A DNA stretch of 64,000 nt from contig CM060076.1 of the NCBI GenBank assembly GCA_030533445.1, positions 22,926,603-22,990,602 of the forward strand, in the 5' to 3' direction. The stretch's first letter is position 1, and every line of letters starts with the position of its first letter. A program made the position numbers and the translations under genes. The DNA is from Cyprinodon diabolis. Its lineage: Eukaryota; Chordata; Actinopteri; Cyprinodontiformes; Cyprinodontidae. Below are positions 1 through 11,677 of the stretch, piece by piece. Below the pieces are notes generated by a model. The model was given only the letters and a program-made list of their open reading frames with translations, made no database searches and was not told the origin of the DNA.

Positions 1-2501
1 TGACCTGAATATCAAGGACTTTATGTAGACTGCCTGACCCATAAACCCCAAGGTGGGTCTGTTCAATTTTAATGAATTAAATCTCTGAATTGTTTACTAC
101 AATTTGTTGTTTGTGGTATAAATGTGTCGCAAATTATAACAAATCATAAATCACCCAAATGTAATGACAACTTTTCCCTAATTTTCCAAATTAGGGAAGA
201 GTTGTTATATAAACATGGTTGTGTAACTGTCCTGATTTGTTTTTTTTATCTTCAACCACTGAAGGTTTGTTATTGTGTCTGGAGCTCTGTGGATATGGAT
301 GTCTGTACCCGTCCCAGCCTCTTCTTCAGCCAGCCAGCCAGCTATCATCTCTTCTATCGTTCCCCTCTAACCTTCCACCAGCTTTGACTGAAAACCCACC
401 CTCCTTATCTAATGTTGTAGCACAACTGTGAATATGAACCCTAGATACAGAAAACCAGTTATGTTTCAATGTGTGTGAGTGTGTGTGTATTTCAGTGTTA
501 ACCTTTACTTAATATACTATAGAAAGATAAATGACCAGAAAAAAAAAAAAATCAATAAATGTGTATTTAGATTCATTCAGCATATCAGCTGACCTGGAAT
601 GGTGGACGTGTGTTGGATTCTTTTGGCACCACCAAGGACTGTGTTTGAAGTTAATGTGGACTTTGTTGAGTGTAGCTTCACTCGCCAGCCCCTCAGTCAC
701 TCCCCCCTGATGTCCAAACCAGTACTGAGCGATGTTTTGTGTCATTATTAACTTGTACCCATATTAACTTGGGGATTGATCCCCCCACTTTCCAACATCA
801 TGCTTTTGTAAAACTATAACAAAATAAACAAAAGCACCAGGACTGAATTCACCCGTTCACCCAGACTTTTAATTGAGCAGATCAGATTTCTGTTTTACTT
901 TCAGTTTCCTTTGTTGTGACATTGTATGAAACATGCAAAAAAGTGAACTGTTCAAATTGACATATGCATTTTAGACTACTTTAAATGACAGATTTTGCAT
1001 ATTTTCAGTAACCTTTGTTGTTAAAAATGGCATATATAGTATATATATTTTTAGTTACTTTAAATAAATAAAAAACTGCAAGTTTGGTTAAATCTCCCCA
1101 AATTTTTTTGTTCACAACTCTCTAAGAAGAGATGCGGTGAATAAAGCTTTTTCTGTGGTGCCCCTGCTGGTGTGAAGTGGTACTGAATTAGTGCATGCAA
1201 ATGGGCAATCTGGGTTGCAATTTAAAAATCTCAGTGACCTTAATTTTTTTTCTTGGTTTTGAGAGAAGTGAAAGGTTAAATAGAGGATAAAGTTTGCTCT
1301 TTCTGGGTCATTTCTGATGCAACAGAAGTCAGTACGTTTGCTCATGTGCAGCCTCTGGGTCCTAAAGGCTTACTGTAAAACAGTCAAGTGTTCACTGGAT
1401 GTTTCTGTGTTACTTAATTTTAAAAAAAGATGACTGTATTTTACTCCATCGTGGCATTAAGTGGTATTAAACTGTTGAAAGAAAAATAAAAAATAATATG
1501 GCATATTGAAAAGATTGTGGATAAATAGTGTTTGTTTGGTATATGAAGGCTGTTTTTTTCATTCTTTTTGTTTTTTATGACGAATGGTATCGTCCACTCT
1601 CCCAACATGCATGTAGTCTGAATTAGATGCAATTAAAGACAAATACCACATCTAAACCACCTTTGTTGTTATCCATTTCTTGCTTGGCTGTTAGTTTTAT
1701 ATTTACATAAGTGTTAGCTTTATTTTGCAACAATAAAAATATGGCACAGGTGCAGACAATGAAAAAGTGCCCAAAAACCGACCTTCAAATTATCACCCAA
1801 AAAAATATAAATAAATAATCAAGTAATCAAAATAACTGAAAAATTTATGGACAGATTGTGCTGAAAATTTCAGATGTGTGCCTCAAGCCAAAGAACAAGC
1901 CATTACATTTTGGTGGGAATCCAGGTTGTAATCTGGATACAGGAATTTTTTAATGGTTTCTTAAACATTATTTGGTGGAAAAAGCAGTTCCCCCTTAAAC
2001 CAGAAGGAGGCAGCGGTGACTATTGACAGCTTTGTATCGGCTCAACAGAGCCCACAAATATTATACTGATGACAAGCACAAGAAATGGGAGCCAAGCCTA
2101 GCTCAAACTCTCAATCTGCTGACAAAGAAGAAAGCAGAGTGAATGAAGAAGGTGAGAGCAGAACAGACACCAGAGGCTACAGATTGTGGCTTACTTGTAA
2201 ACCTATGAAAGGGTTTTAAAGACATTTTGTACCAAAGGTGTATCTCATGCCAAGGAGAAATTCGTTAACATGTAACGATCCAGATCATGTGTGACTTTAA
2301 GATGGTAGGTGTATGGGGCAGAATTTGCTGCTTGTCAGAGGTCTACGCTCTCAGAGTGCTTTTCTAGTTCCTGTATTCTTTATTAAAGGCTGAATCTTCA
2401 ATCATTAATATCAATAAATTATTGATTGGCATTAAATGGAAAAAAGACTACAAAAGCTGCAGTGTTATGCAGCAGAAGAAGAAAAAATATCAGTTCACTG
2501 C
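1..2501. other. AT-rich stretch, no gene recognised
   Basis: I see no convincing coding exon, RNA gene or intact transposon here. Open frames are short and show no domain, and the base composition is AT-rich with homopolymer runs and a short imperfect GT run near 467-490. Old unrecognised repeats may be present. Confidence 0.5.
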
Positions 2502-3033
2502 CATATTAGCAGAGGTGTCAAGTACAAATACTTTGTTACTGTACTTAAATACACTTTTTAGGTATCTATACCTATGTAATTGGATGAGTCATATAACGCA
2601 AACACTCATTGGTTAGCTAAAGGAAATCATCAGAATCAAGCAGGTGTTCTTCAAACTGCAAACGTGAATTGTCTATGCCATGCTACAATGTCGGATTCAG
2701 AAAAAGATGTTGAAATGTCTGAAAGGTCGAACACAGGCCAGAGCGTATCGGGAGATGAAGACCTACAAGACCTCCCTTATCCTTGGCCCTATCTCAAAGA
2801 ATTTTTCTAAATAGTTGGAAAATTTAGCTTTCAATTCATATAGTGGCATCTGGCTGTTTTTTTTTAAGGTTACTTTATACTTTAAGCAGTTTTTGGAGCA
2901 CATACTTTTTCATTTTTACTTAAGTAAAGAGGTCAAGTTGATACTTCAACTTCTATCAGTGTTTTTAAACTGCAGTATCTATACTTCTACTCAAGTAACA
3001 AATGTGTGTACTTTTGACACCACTGCATATTAG
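2502..3033 (+). mobile_element. hAT-type non-autonomous element with 8-bp target duplication
   Basis: The element runs from 2510 to 3025. Its ends are inverted: CAGAGGTGTCA at the left and TGACACCACTG at the right, with the similarity continuing inward. The 8 bases CATATTAG flank it on both sides (2502-2509 and 3026-3033), the target-site duplication size known for hAT transposons. At 516 bp it is too short for a full transposase, but it retains a fragment of one at 2688-2810. The exact duplication suggests the insertion is not very old. Confidence 0.85.
2688..2810 (+). pseudogene. Truncated N-terminal piece of a hAT transposase
   Basis: An ATG opens a 40-residue frame rich in acidic and serine residues that ends with the motif PYPWPYLKEFF and then a stop. 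From memory of the family, a PWPYL motif sits just before the BED zinc finger of some fish hAT transposases; here the zinc finger and catalytic region are missing. It lies wholly inside the 516-bp hAT element, so I read it as the start of a transposase kept in an internally deleted derivative, not as a host gene. Whether it is expressed is unknown. Confidence 0.5.
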
Positions 3034-4410
3034 CAAGGCTAATTTATTTGTAAAGCATTTTCCATCTACAAGCACTGCTGTGCCAAAGGAATGGAAAAAA
3101 TAAAGAGAAGTCCAGTGGGTCAGTCTACTGGCAGCTTTTTTTCACCCCAAACCAGGGCAGATGTCCCTGTGGTCTCAGTCATCTCCATGACCAACAGCGA
3201 GCTTCATTGGTGAAAACACTTAAGCAAGTTCCAAAAACCACTGCAGTCAGAGCTCCTCATCTTAAGGACTCCACTCCCCAGTCAGGACCTGTTAGAGTTT
3301 TTCCTCACTCAGATCCGTTTAGTGTTTCACCACAGTTTGCTACACTTTATGAGCACACTCTGTGCCAGCCAAAGATCCCTGAACCTCAGGCAGGATCAAG
3401 TGATGAAACAGAAAACTGCAAGAGCTCCAAGGTTGTTAACACTTCAAAGGCCCCACTGTTAGAGCTCCAAGGTTGTGAAACCTTGCCAGGCGCTCCTGCC
3501 TGTGCAGTGCTTCAGTGCTGGTTCCTTGTGGATTGTTAGTTTCTTCCTCGTGTCTGGCTTTACATGTGAGTTTCCCCCTGATATTTGCTGGGTTTTTTTG
3601 TTCTCAGTATTTTTGTGTTTTGGATGTTTGCCTCAGTTTGCATTAAATCTACAAGAACTCATTTCTGCCTCACTCACCTCTGCTATAGTGTCCTCAAGCA
3701 ATCTCACCCCCGTTGTTGACAGGATCTTGGGAGTTTCTTGGAGAGAGGGGTTTTGCAGAAATTGTAGCTGAGAGTCCAACAGCAAAACAAAACTGCATGC
3801 TCCTACACAAATGATCATGGTTATTACCAGTATGGACTTTGGTCCCCAATGTCCAAAATTAATACCATGGCTTATAGCCCATAACATATTTAAAAAAGTT
3901 CAAATTAAAGTCTGTCACACACACAGCACATACAAATTTTAAGTGATTAAATGATTGGAACTGAACAGTTATGTGGTTTCAAAAGACAACAGTAAAAAAA
4001 TGTCTACTTTTTGCCAGGGGCATAAAGATGAGACTCTGGAGGACTGGACATAAGTAATGCAGTCTGATTTAGCCAAGATGCGCCCATGATGGGTGCATCA
4101 TAGAAAGAAAACGGGTAAGTGAAGTGATGCATTCGTCATGCCTGTTATCTACTGTACAAGCCTGTGGGGGCAGTGCAACCATCTGGTGTCCCTGCAGTGT
4201 GCCCTGTAGTGTGTCAGGTCAATATTCAGTAATAGTAACCAAAAGGATTATGTCAGCTAACTATTTAAATGTACTGAATGACCAGTTTATTCTGTGAGTA
4301 GTGAGTTTCTTCCCTAATGCATATTCTAAGAGCACAGTTCCAGCATTTATCAGGCTCAAATTTTTAAAGTGGTTCAAGGAGAATCAGGCATAATTTTTGA
4401 TTGACCACCA
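3034..4410. other. No gene recognised; possible LTR-like remnant near 3200-3700
   Basis: No host exon is supported. A 110-codon open stretch at 3207-3539 lacks recognisable domains. The following sequence, with ATTAAA followed by CTCATTTCTGCCTC, resembles the 3' part of fish LTRs, but no paired boundaries or target duplication could be found. Confidence 0.3.
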
Positions 4411-4890
4411 CTGAGTCCAATTCAAGTTATTTATATTGTGACAATTAACAACACATGTCATCTCAAGGCACTTTAAGGAGACAATTCAACCAGATTATAC
4501 AGTCAAAGTGATTCAAAGTTTTTCATCTAAGGAAAACCTGTTGAGTCATTGCCTTGAAGGCAATACCTCACACCGCTTGTAGTGACATTGGAGAGAACCT
4601 TCCCTTTTAACAAGAAGAATCCTCCAGCAGACCAGGGTCAGGGTGTGCGGTCATCTGCCAAAGCCAGTTGGGGTTCCAGGAGACAGAATCAGGCATACAG
4701 AAAGAAGCAAAAATACAAAAGACTCCACAGGTGCCCAATCCAGGAAACACACAGCCAGGCAGATGAGCTCCAAGCCAGCTCCCATGTCAGAGGATGAAAG
4801 AGAGCACATCCAGTTAGTCACAGTCAGAGAAACAGGACTACAATGAAAAACAGGTAAAGCTCCACCATCCTCAAACAAAGATGTTGATGG
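4411..4890 (-). repeat. Interspersed repeat, L2-like LINE/SINE tail family (copy 1)
   Basis: This segment shares a long colinear similarity with 40984-41450 and with the reverse complement of 49350-49673. Shared landmarks are ACACATGTCATCTCAAGGCA, a TCCCTTTTAAC block, and a stretch containing CAGCCAGGCAGA. The best copy ends in GAATTGAATTG, the kind of short tandem tail found on fish L2-like retroposons, so this copy lies in reverse orientation. Any short open frames in it are by-products of the repeat. Confidence 0.7.
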
Positions 4891-5152
4891 CAGCAGGACA
4901 GCCGATATTTCTCACCAGGATGGTGCCATACAGGAACAGGCCAGATGAAGCTACTATGAAGAAAAGCAGATGGAGCACAACATTAGAGATTGAACTAACA
5001 TTTCTGCAGAATGAGAGAATAGAGATAGAATGAAGCAGAATGATGGAAAAGGGTCCCTATGTCCTCCGACAGTTTAAGACTATAGTAGCATAACTATAGA
5101 GATAGCTCAGGATAACCTGAGCCACTCTAACTTAAAGCTTTATCCATGTGAA

Positions 5153-6045
5153 TGTCATGATCTGGCCTGTTTGCTCTCCCCTAATTAGTAATTCCTTTCA
5201 CCTGCCCTCTTCCTTCCCAGCCTCAATTATAATTTATTCCCCTCACCTGTTTCCTCGGGTTTAATTTCAGTTCAGCCTGAGCATTCAGTGCCAGATCATT
5301 GCTTGTCTTTCTGTCAGTCTTTCTGTTCAGTTTTTATTTGGTTCATGTCCTGGATCCTAGCTGCCAGTGGAAAGAGGGTTTTAGTGTTTGTCTCGTCTCC
5401 TGATCGTCCACTGTTCCTCCCCTGCGGAGCCCTCTGAGTTTTTGGCTCATTATGGGGGGAGGTTCAGTTTTTATCAAAGTAAGCCTGGCTCCAGGGTGGA
5501 GACCAGTTTAAAGTCTGCTTCAAGTTCCGGTTCCTACGTCCTGTCTCGGCTACCCTCTTCCACTGTGCCTGCCTGTCTGCACCTGATCCTGTCTGCTCCT
5601 GTGTGTGACCACCTGGTCATGCTCCTGGTCCCAGTCTGACTTTGAACCCTCCTGGAAGCCTGTGCATGTCTGGAAGTCTGGATCCTGCCACCTGTCTCTG
5701 TTCCTGCCTGATCTGGACCCTGCCTGTTCCTGTCTGTTCTGGATCCCTCACCAGGATCAGCTTCCAGCATCACCTCTGGGACTGCAGCACTGGGGACACT
5801 CGTGGTCTGGACTGTTAAACCAGGTAAGTGACCAACCCAGATAATCATAGATCAGTTTATCGTGGTCACTTACCTGTGTTTCCTCCCTAGAGTGTCTGAG
5901 ATTGGGCGGTGCCCCACCCCCCCGCCTGCAGTGTCCGCGAGCCACAGCTCCGCTTTTGTTTTGTTTTTATTTTATTTAATCTTTTGAACTTTCCTACTGA
6001 CTGTCTCTCCTGAATACTGGGTCCATCTGTCCTCGGGTCTTGACA
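5153..6045 (+). mobile_element. Solo LTR, 893 bp, target duplication GTGAA
   Basis: The block starts TGTCATGATCTGG and ends GGGTCTTGACA, so it has the TG...CA ends of an LTR. The five bases GTGAA precede 5153 and follow 6045 exactly, as expected of an LTR-retroelement insertion. No internal gag or pol is present, which implies recombination between two LTRs. It holds a 14-bp inverted repeat (5821-5876). Its outer ends resemble those of the solo LTR at 13919-14674, so the two belong to related families. Orientation is inferred from that resemblance and from the composition. Confidence 0.85.
5821..5876. repeat. Perfect 14-bp inverted repeat made of splice-donor-like arms
   Basis: CAGGTAAGTGACCA at 5821-5834 is exactly complementary to 5863-5876, with a 28-bp loop. 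Each arm contains CAG|GTAAGT, the consensus vertebrate 5' splice site, so a donor is presented on both strands. It lies inside the solo LTR. Confidence 0.8.
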
Positions 6046-6921
6046 GTGAATGCCATTAATAATCCTAGATAATAATAATATCCTAGATAATAATAATAAT
6101 AATAATCCTGGTAGAATCTTCTACCATCAACACAAGTTCTTGGTAAAATTAAATGCAAAACCTGATAGAATGAAATCTTGTGCCATTACAAAAGCTTATT
6201 AAAACAAAGCAACAGCAAATACATCCAAACGGAATTTTTAATGCATGTGGCCTGTTTTTGGTGATTTTTTTCTTTCCTACTGTGAAATATAATAAATGTA
6301 GTTGTTTTTTTAATGGACATTTTTTGTTAATACAATGTCATGCTAAAAAGCAAAAAGGTTGGTTTAATTGCGTTGTTACTAATTATATAACGCTTTGTGC
6401 TTTGTAGCAAAATACATGTGATGAAACGTATATTAAAAGTTATAGTTGCATTAGAGCAAGACATCGAAATAAAATGTTACATCGACATAGTATACAGATT
6501 GCAACAGCAGATACACCCACACCGGAAATATACGTATACTTTTAGCCTTCACAGGAAAACATATATGATTTCTGTGGTTTGACGGGGTTCCTAAACTAAA
6601 AAACTGTGTTCTCTCTTAAAAAGCAGCCCCTCATTATATTATTTTATAGTTTGTTTCCTGTTCTTGGCCTCACTTTTTAAGTAAATCAGTATATATAAGA
6701 TGAATTTGTTAAATGTACAAAATAAAGAAGAAATATGATATGAAAATAGATCATGAGAATTCAGCATGCAAAATATGATAGCCGCTTACACAAAAGCATT
6801 TTGTGGAGAACTATCCTCTCTTCATTTGCATCAGGATATGAGCTGCTTTATGAGTGCGTTTTGCTTCTGTGACTTTCAGAGAACCATTTGCTTAGAGCAC
6901 ATTGTTCCAGCACGACTCATC
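6046..6921. promoter_or_regulatory. Upstream region of the first LTB4R-like gene
   Basis: AT-rich intergenic DNA between the solo LTR and the receptor gene. Two possible splice acceptors (near 6880 and 6910) precede the chosen ATG, so a 5' untranslated exon upstream is possible. I could not define a promoter. An in-frame ATG at 6766 would add 52 residues, but it is not receptor-like. Confidence 0.35.
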
Positions 6922-7878
6922 ATGGATGCATCCAATTTCACTGGGCTTATTTCTAATGTCTCTGATGTTTCTGATCTACCTCAATTGCCTTGGAACCTGC
7001 AGCTTCTGTTCCCTGCACTTGTGTTGTCTCTCTGTTTTCTACTCGGAGTTCCTGGAAACATCACAGTGATTATTCTCAAGCCTAACTGGAGGAATTTGTC
7101 AAGTCTTTGCCAGAGTTTGATCCTGAATCTGGCAATTTCGGACCTTCTCTGTCTCTTGACACTTCCTCTTTGGATTTACTCATATCTCTTTGGCTGGCCA
7201 TTTAACCTAATTACCTGTAAACTTGTGTCATACCTTGTTTACTGCAGCATTTATGGTAGCCTGCTGACTGTGACTGGATTGAGCATTCAGCGCTACCTTG
7301 TTGTTGTGCGTCAGAGAAGATGCCATCAGGTACAAAGGAGGATGCTGCTGTTTATGCTCTGGCTGGTTTCCATCATCCTTTCCATCCCTGCTTTGATGGT
7401 TCGAAATCTGCGAACAAATCAGCACTGGGTTAGTTGTGAAGCACATTATTCTTCTGCCTTCCAGCAGGTGGCTGTTCTCCTTGCAGAGGCTGTGTTTGGA
7501 TTTGTTTCCATTTCCCTTGTGGCATTGTCATGTGTTTTCCTTTACAGAAAAGTTCATCAGACTGCCTTTTTTAACCATTCACAGACAACAAAACTTTTAA
7601 GCAGTATCATTGTCAGTTTTTTTGTTCTGTGGGCTCCATATCATATCATAAATGTAATGGGAGTGGCAGCTGTATGTCTAAAGAATGATGCCTTGTTAAA
7701 ATTGTTTAGAAAGCTCATAAATATTTACAAAGCAGTGACATTTATAAATAGCTGTCTGAATCCACTCCTGTATGCTTTCACATCTAGAAAGATGAGCATG
7801 TTTTGCAAAAAAATTAAGCAGTTGCAGCACAAAATTAGAAATAAACAACCACAGATTAGTGTAATTGCAGAGCCATAA
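6922..7878 (+). CDS. Leukotriene B4 receptor 1-like GPCR (copy A)
   Basis: A 318-residue, single-exon, seven-helix receptor of the class A chemoattractant/LTB4-receptor group. It likely senses a lipid mediator or peptide at the plasma membrane through Gi-type G proteins; this is inferred from family. Visible motifs: two N-glycosylation sites near residues 5 and 12; GVPGN in helix 1; LAISD with Asp2.50 in helix 2; a conserved helix 3 Cys and an ECL2 Cys; LWAP in helix 6; NPLLY in helix 7. The DRY motif is QRY, as in all paralogues here. The start at 6922 has A at -3 and G at +4 and gives a normal short N terminus, better than the ATG at 6766. An AATAAA lies near 8154. The exact ligand cannot be told, and the family could also be named more generally as an orphan LTB4R-like clade. 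Confidence 0.85.
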   Translation: MDASNFTGLISNVSDVSDLPQLPWNLQLLFPALVLSLCFLLGVPGNITVIILKPNWRNLSSLCQSLILNLAISDLLCLLTLPLWIYSYLFGWPFNLITCKLVSYLVYCSIYGSLLTVTGLSIQRYLVVVRQRRCHQVQRRMLLFMLWLVSIILSIPALMVRNLRTNQHWVSCEAHYSSAFQQVAVLLAEAVFGFVSISLVALSCVFLYRKVHQTAFFNHSQTTKLLSSIIVSFFVLWAPYHIINVMGVAAVCLKNDALLKLFRKLINIYKAVTFINSCLNPLLYAFTSRKMSMFCKKIKQLQHKIRNKQPQISVIAEP

Positions 7879-8514
7879 TGATAATAATATATTTCAAATT
7901 TTTTTCTGTAAGTAAAACAGACTAAATTCTTCATATGTAATGTAATATTTTTGCAAACTATGCTGCACAGCAACAGATAGAATACTTTAAAACAGGATGT
8001 AGAGGATTTTTATTTATTTAATTTTCAATTAAGAGTCATGGAGGTTTGAATGAGCTTTTTCCATAGATTAAAAAATCTTTATTAAATTGCTATTTTCAAT
8101 ACTCTGATGTATTTGTTTTCTGATAGGTATTGAAAACAAATTTATTGTTCACTTAGAATAAAAAATCAATTTCAAAACTTGCCTTTATAAAATCTTAGTC
8201 ATCAGTTAAGGCTACAATAAAATGGGTTTATTAGTTTTTCACCCATCCAGGAGCCTTGCCAAAGGGACAAATTATTCCATCTATTTTTTACCAAATTCAC
8301 AGGAAACATGGTATTAATAATATGATGGAATTTGAAAGCCCTGGTCATTAATGTACCTCTTGAAGCTTTAGCATTGCATGCATGTTGTGGATGTGACAGC
8401 TCCAGTTTTTGTACAGGACATTGTCACATTTATGGTGCTTTTTAATATATTGCCTTTTGATCTCAAAGTTATTTGATTGTCCATATTTATAACTCTAACT
8501 ATGTCTTATTCGGC

Positions 8515-9207
8515 AAAGTTCTTTCTGCTTTCTACTTGGAGCTCCTGGAAACACTTCAGTGATTCTTCTCAAGCCTAACAGGCAGAATAAGTCATGCTTG
8601 ATGTTAAATCTGACCATGTCTGACCCTCTCTGTCTGCTGACCCTGGATTCATTCATTCATTACTCTAATACTGGACATTCACCCTCATGACTTGAACATT
8701 TCTAGCATACCTTGTGTAGTGCGGCATTTATGCTCCTGTCTGTAAATTAATTGAGCATCCTGCTCTATCTTGTTGTGATGTGCCAGAGAGGGCAAACTTG
8801 AATATAAAAGAGGATACTGATTTTAGTTAATGTTTCCATTCCTGCTTTGAGATATGCAAAAAATTTAGGAGTGGATTAGTTCTACCTTCCAGCAGGGGCT
8901 GCTCTGGTTAGTTCACTCACAAAAACAATTTTAAGCAGTATCATTCAGTTTATTTGTTCTCTGGGCTCCAAATAATGAGATAAATGTAATGGGAGCGGTA
9001 GCTGTATGTTTAAAGAATGACCATCTGTTAAGTTTATGTGGGAAGACTTGTGGTAGTTTTGGGGGATTGACATTTGTAAATGGTTGTCAAAATCAACTAT
9101 TGCATGCCTTTAACTCTAGAAAAATGTGCAGTGTTTGCAAAAAAAAAGCTAATGTGTTGTAGCAGAAGTTTAGAAATTATGAAACAGAGATCAATCCAGA
9201 ATCATAA
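8515..9207 (+). pseudogene. Decayed LTB4R-like receptor pseudogene
   Basis: Stretches in order match receptor copy A: the helix 1 block (GVPGN-like, then a KPN block), helix 2, helix 3, a helix 6 FVLWAP-like block, and a helix 7 to C-tail block ending at the TAA at 9205-9207. The spacing is shortened and stops and frameshifts are scattered throughout, so no long frame remains. The similar 3' end, including AATCATAATG, shows it arose as a tandem copy of the gene just upstream. It is much older than the duplication at 28.9-32.6 kb. Confidence 0.8.
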
Positions 9208-10140
9208 TGGTAATGATACATGTTGACAAGCAAAAACAAGCATTTCATCTATTGGTGAAAGAATATTTGTGTACCCTACTATTTACATAATGAAATATAA
9301 TTTCTTTAGAGCAGCTTGTAAAGGATTTGGGTTTAAGCACTTGTTGAATTAAAAATCATGGTGGCTTTATCTACACAGGAAAGATCTTTGTGAAAATTAT
9401 GTTCTTGTTGTGAATGTATTTTAAGTTATCAAAAAAACATATGGGATTTTCTTTAAACAAAATCTATTTTAAAACATGTAAATGTGCCTTGTATAGCAAT
9501 TTTTTCACATGGACAAACTATTGCTATGTGTTTCAATAACAGACAAAATAAAGCATTTATTACTGTATTTAATTGATTCATTTTACATCATTTTACTAAT
9601 ACGTCATCCGCCTGTGTTCTCATAATTTTCAATCTTTTGCTTTTCATTTTCATCACACTGACCACATAATGACTAGGCAAAGCTATTTTTTCCTGAGAAC
9701 CGAAACCCTTACTCAGAGTGGCCTAAAGTGCTTGAACATGCTTTCAAATATGTTCCCTTTTTGCATTTACATTTCTGTCAAACATGGAAATTTTAACTTC
9801 CCATTTCCCTACAGGTAATTCAGTGTCAGTTCTACTTCCAGCTTAGAGTACATGTTGGTTAGAATGAGGTGCACAGACTAAAGGCCTTGAGTTCTTTGAA
9901 GGTAGAATAATTGACCGTTTGATAGAGAAAGAAATAATTTTGTTTTGTGATGAAGTTTTTTTTTTTAAATCAGTTATAAAGTGGTATGTTACAGCACTTA
10001 TATAAGCTTCATACTCCCAAAGTTTTCCAGACAGCTCTAATTGTATCAATAAGTTATTTTTTTCTTTGTTATTATATTGGGGAAACAGAAAAATATCAAC
10101 TGTTTATACCGAATTTCTGAGCATTTATTTATTTAAACAA
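9208..10140. other. AT-rich intergenic DNA, nothing recognised
   Basis: No coding, RNA or transposon signature that I can support. Confidence 0.4.
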
Positions 10141-10770
10141 CTTTTTCTAGCTATTTCAGGTGCTCAGGATGCAAGTTATGCAAGTGGTGAAGCATGGTAG
10201 TGGAAGCACCATGCTTAGGTGATGCATCTCTTTTGCAGGCAAACACAAACAAGATAATTGACACAAAAAGTTATAATTCTGAGAACCGTACCACAAAGTG
10301 AGGTTATTCTGAGAAAGCATTTTGTAAAGTTTGCCAAACTTTTAAATTTCATATGGGGAGGGGGCAGATTTGATAGACCAGTTCAAGAACCAATGCCACT
10401 GTTCAGCTTTCCATATCACCTACAGAACCATGACTCATTCCCAGATAGACACTCCTCCTACAAAAAGAACCAGTCAAGCAAGCTAGTTGGAATATCACAG
10501 TGGCATAGAAGTCGTCCACTGGATTCTTTGCTGAAGTGTGAAGCGTGCGACTCCAGGCAAAACACATACAAAATTTGCCAAGTTCAGTATGAACATATGT
10601 TAAGACGCTACAAAACACTTTTTTTTTAGACAGTGCCGCAGGTTTAAGATACCTTACAGGAGGACAGTTATCCCAGGCCTAATGCCAAAGTTACAATGGA
10701 AAGGGCAAGAACTGAGGTCCTTTAACTGTTAGATTGGCCAGACAAACCCTAAAGTGAACCCTGTAAGTAA
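10141..10770 (+). mobile_element. Highly decayed Tc1-like transposon fragment
   Basis: The stretch near 10175 reads VKHGSGSTML, close to the VKHGGGxxMLWG block of Tc1 transposases, and the segment near 10680-10750 resembles the later CDNA around the WPSQSPD block. The middle does not align, no inverted ends were found, and a 123-codon frame at 10258-10629 has no known domain. The assignment is weak. Confidence 0.35.
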
Positions 10771-11677
10771 AAACTAAATAATTCTATAGAATTAAAAAGC
10801 TGGTAGAGATATATTCTAATAAACTGCAGATGTAAGTGTAAAGGTTGGATTACAAAGTACTGATACAAATGGTCTAAATAAAGATGTTGTTAGACAAAAA
10901 AGAAAAAGTTTCAATGGCTATGAAAACCTTACAAGGCACTGAAATGGTTTGTTTTAACTACTAAAGTATTAACTATTAGTTAAAAAGTAAAATAAAAGAC
11001 CAAAAATGCAGTTTCCATGAGCAGGGGATTCTCCTGCGGAGGTATCTCTCATATAACACTCAGGCAATGCAGAAAATGCTGTAGAGTATAAGTACAGTAG
11101 GACAAAATATAGCACAAAAAGCGTTGCATCGTACTACAGGTGAGTAATATAACACTTTCGACATTTGATTTGCTGATCAATTGGGGCTTGCACCCACCTT
11201 ATCATTTCTACAAGATATAAATATGAGATGGAAAAAGGAAAATCATTTCTGTTTTTCATATGCTGGACGATGATGATAAAATTTAGTTAAGAAAAACTCT
11301 ACAACAAAAAGGACATTAGAAATAGTAATAGTAACAGATGTGTCACCAAAACTGAGCATACAATGATAGAAAAGTTATCTTCTGGTTATCTTCTAAAAGG
11401 CTATGGTAGTCAGGTAATTCATAGCTAAAGGATTGCAAATGTTATAATCACAAATGAGTTTGAGTGTATTTATCAGGTTTTCAGCTGTTTTTCGTGCCAA
11501 CAACATCAGACTGAGCATTTCCTATTGCTAATAAAAGATGAGGCTGGATGTTCCAGCCCCTTTTCTATTGGTTTGGCCTTTTTTTCAATTCCTGTTTCAC
11601 TGACCACTTTACTTCCTTGACAGCTCATTAACTACCTTTTTACTACTCAGTGCACAGCTTTTACAGCCAACTGCACC
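10771..11677. promoter_or_regulatory. Upstream region of LTB4R-like copy B
   Basis: AT-rich intergenic DNA. No clear transposon or exon. The last 150 bp before the ATG are pyrimidine-rich and may hold the 5' untranslated region; no defined promoter element is claimed. Confidence 0.3.

Noticed and set aside
6766..6921. N-terminal extension of receptor copy A by 52 residues
   Set aside because: The extension has no receptor or signal-peptide character, and paralogues start at the equivalent of 6922.
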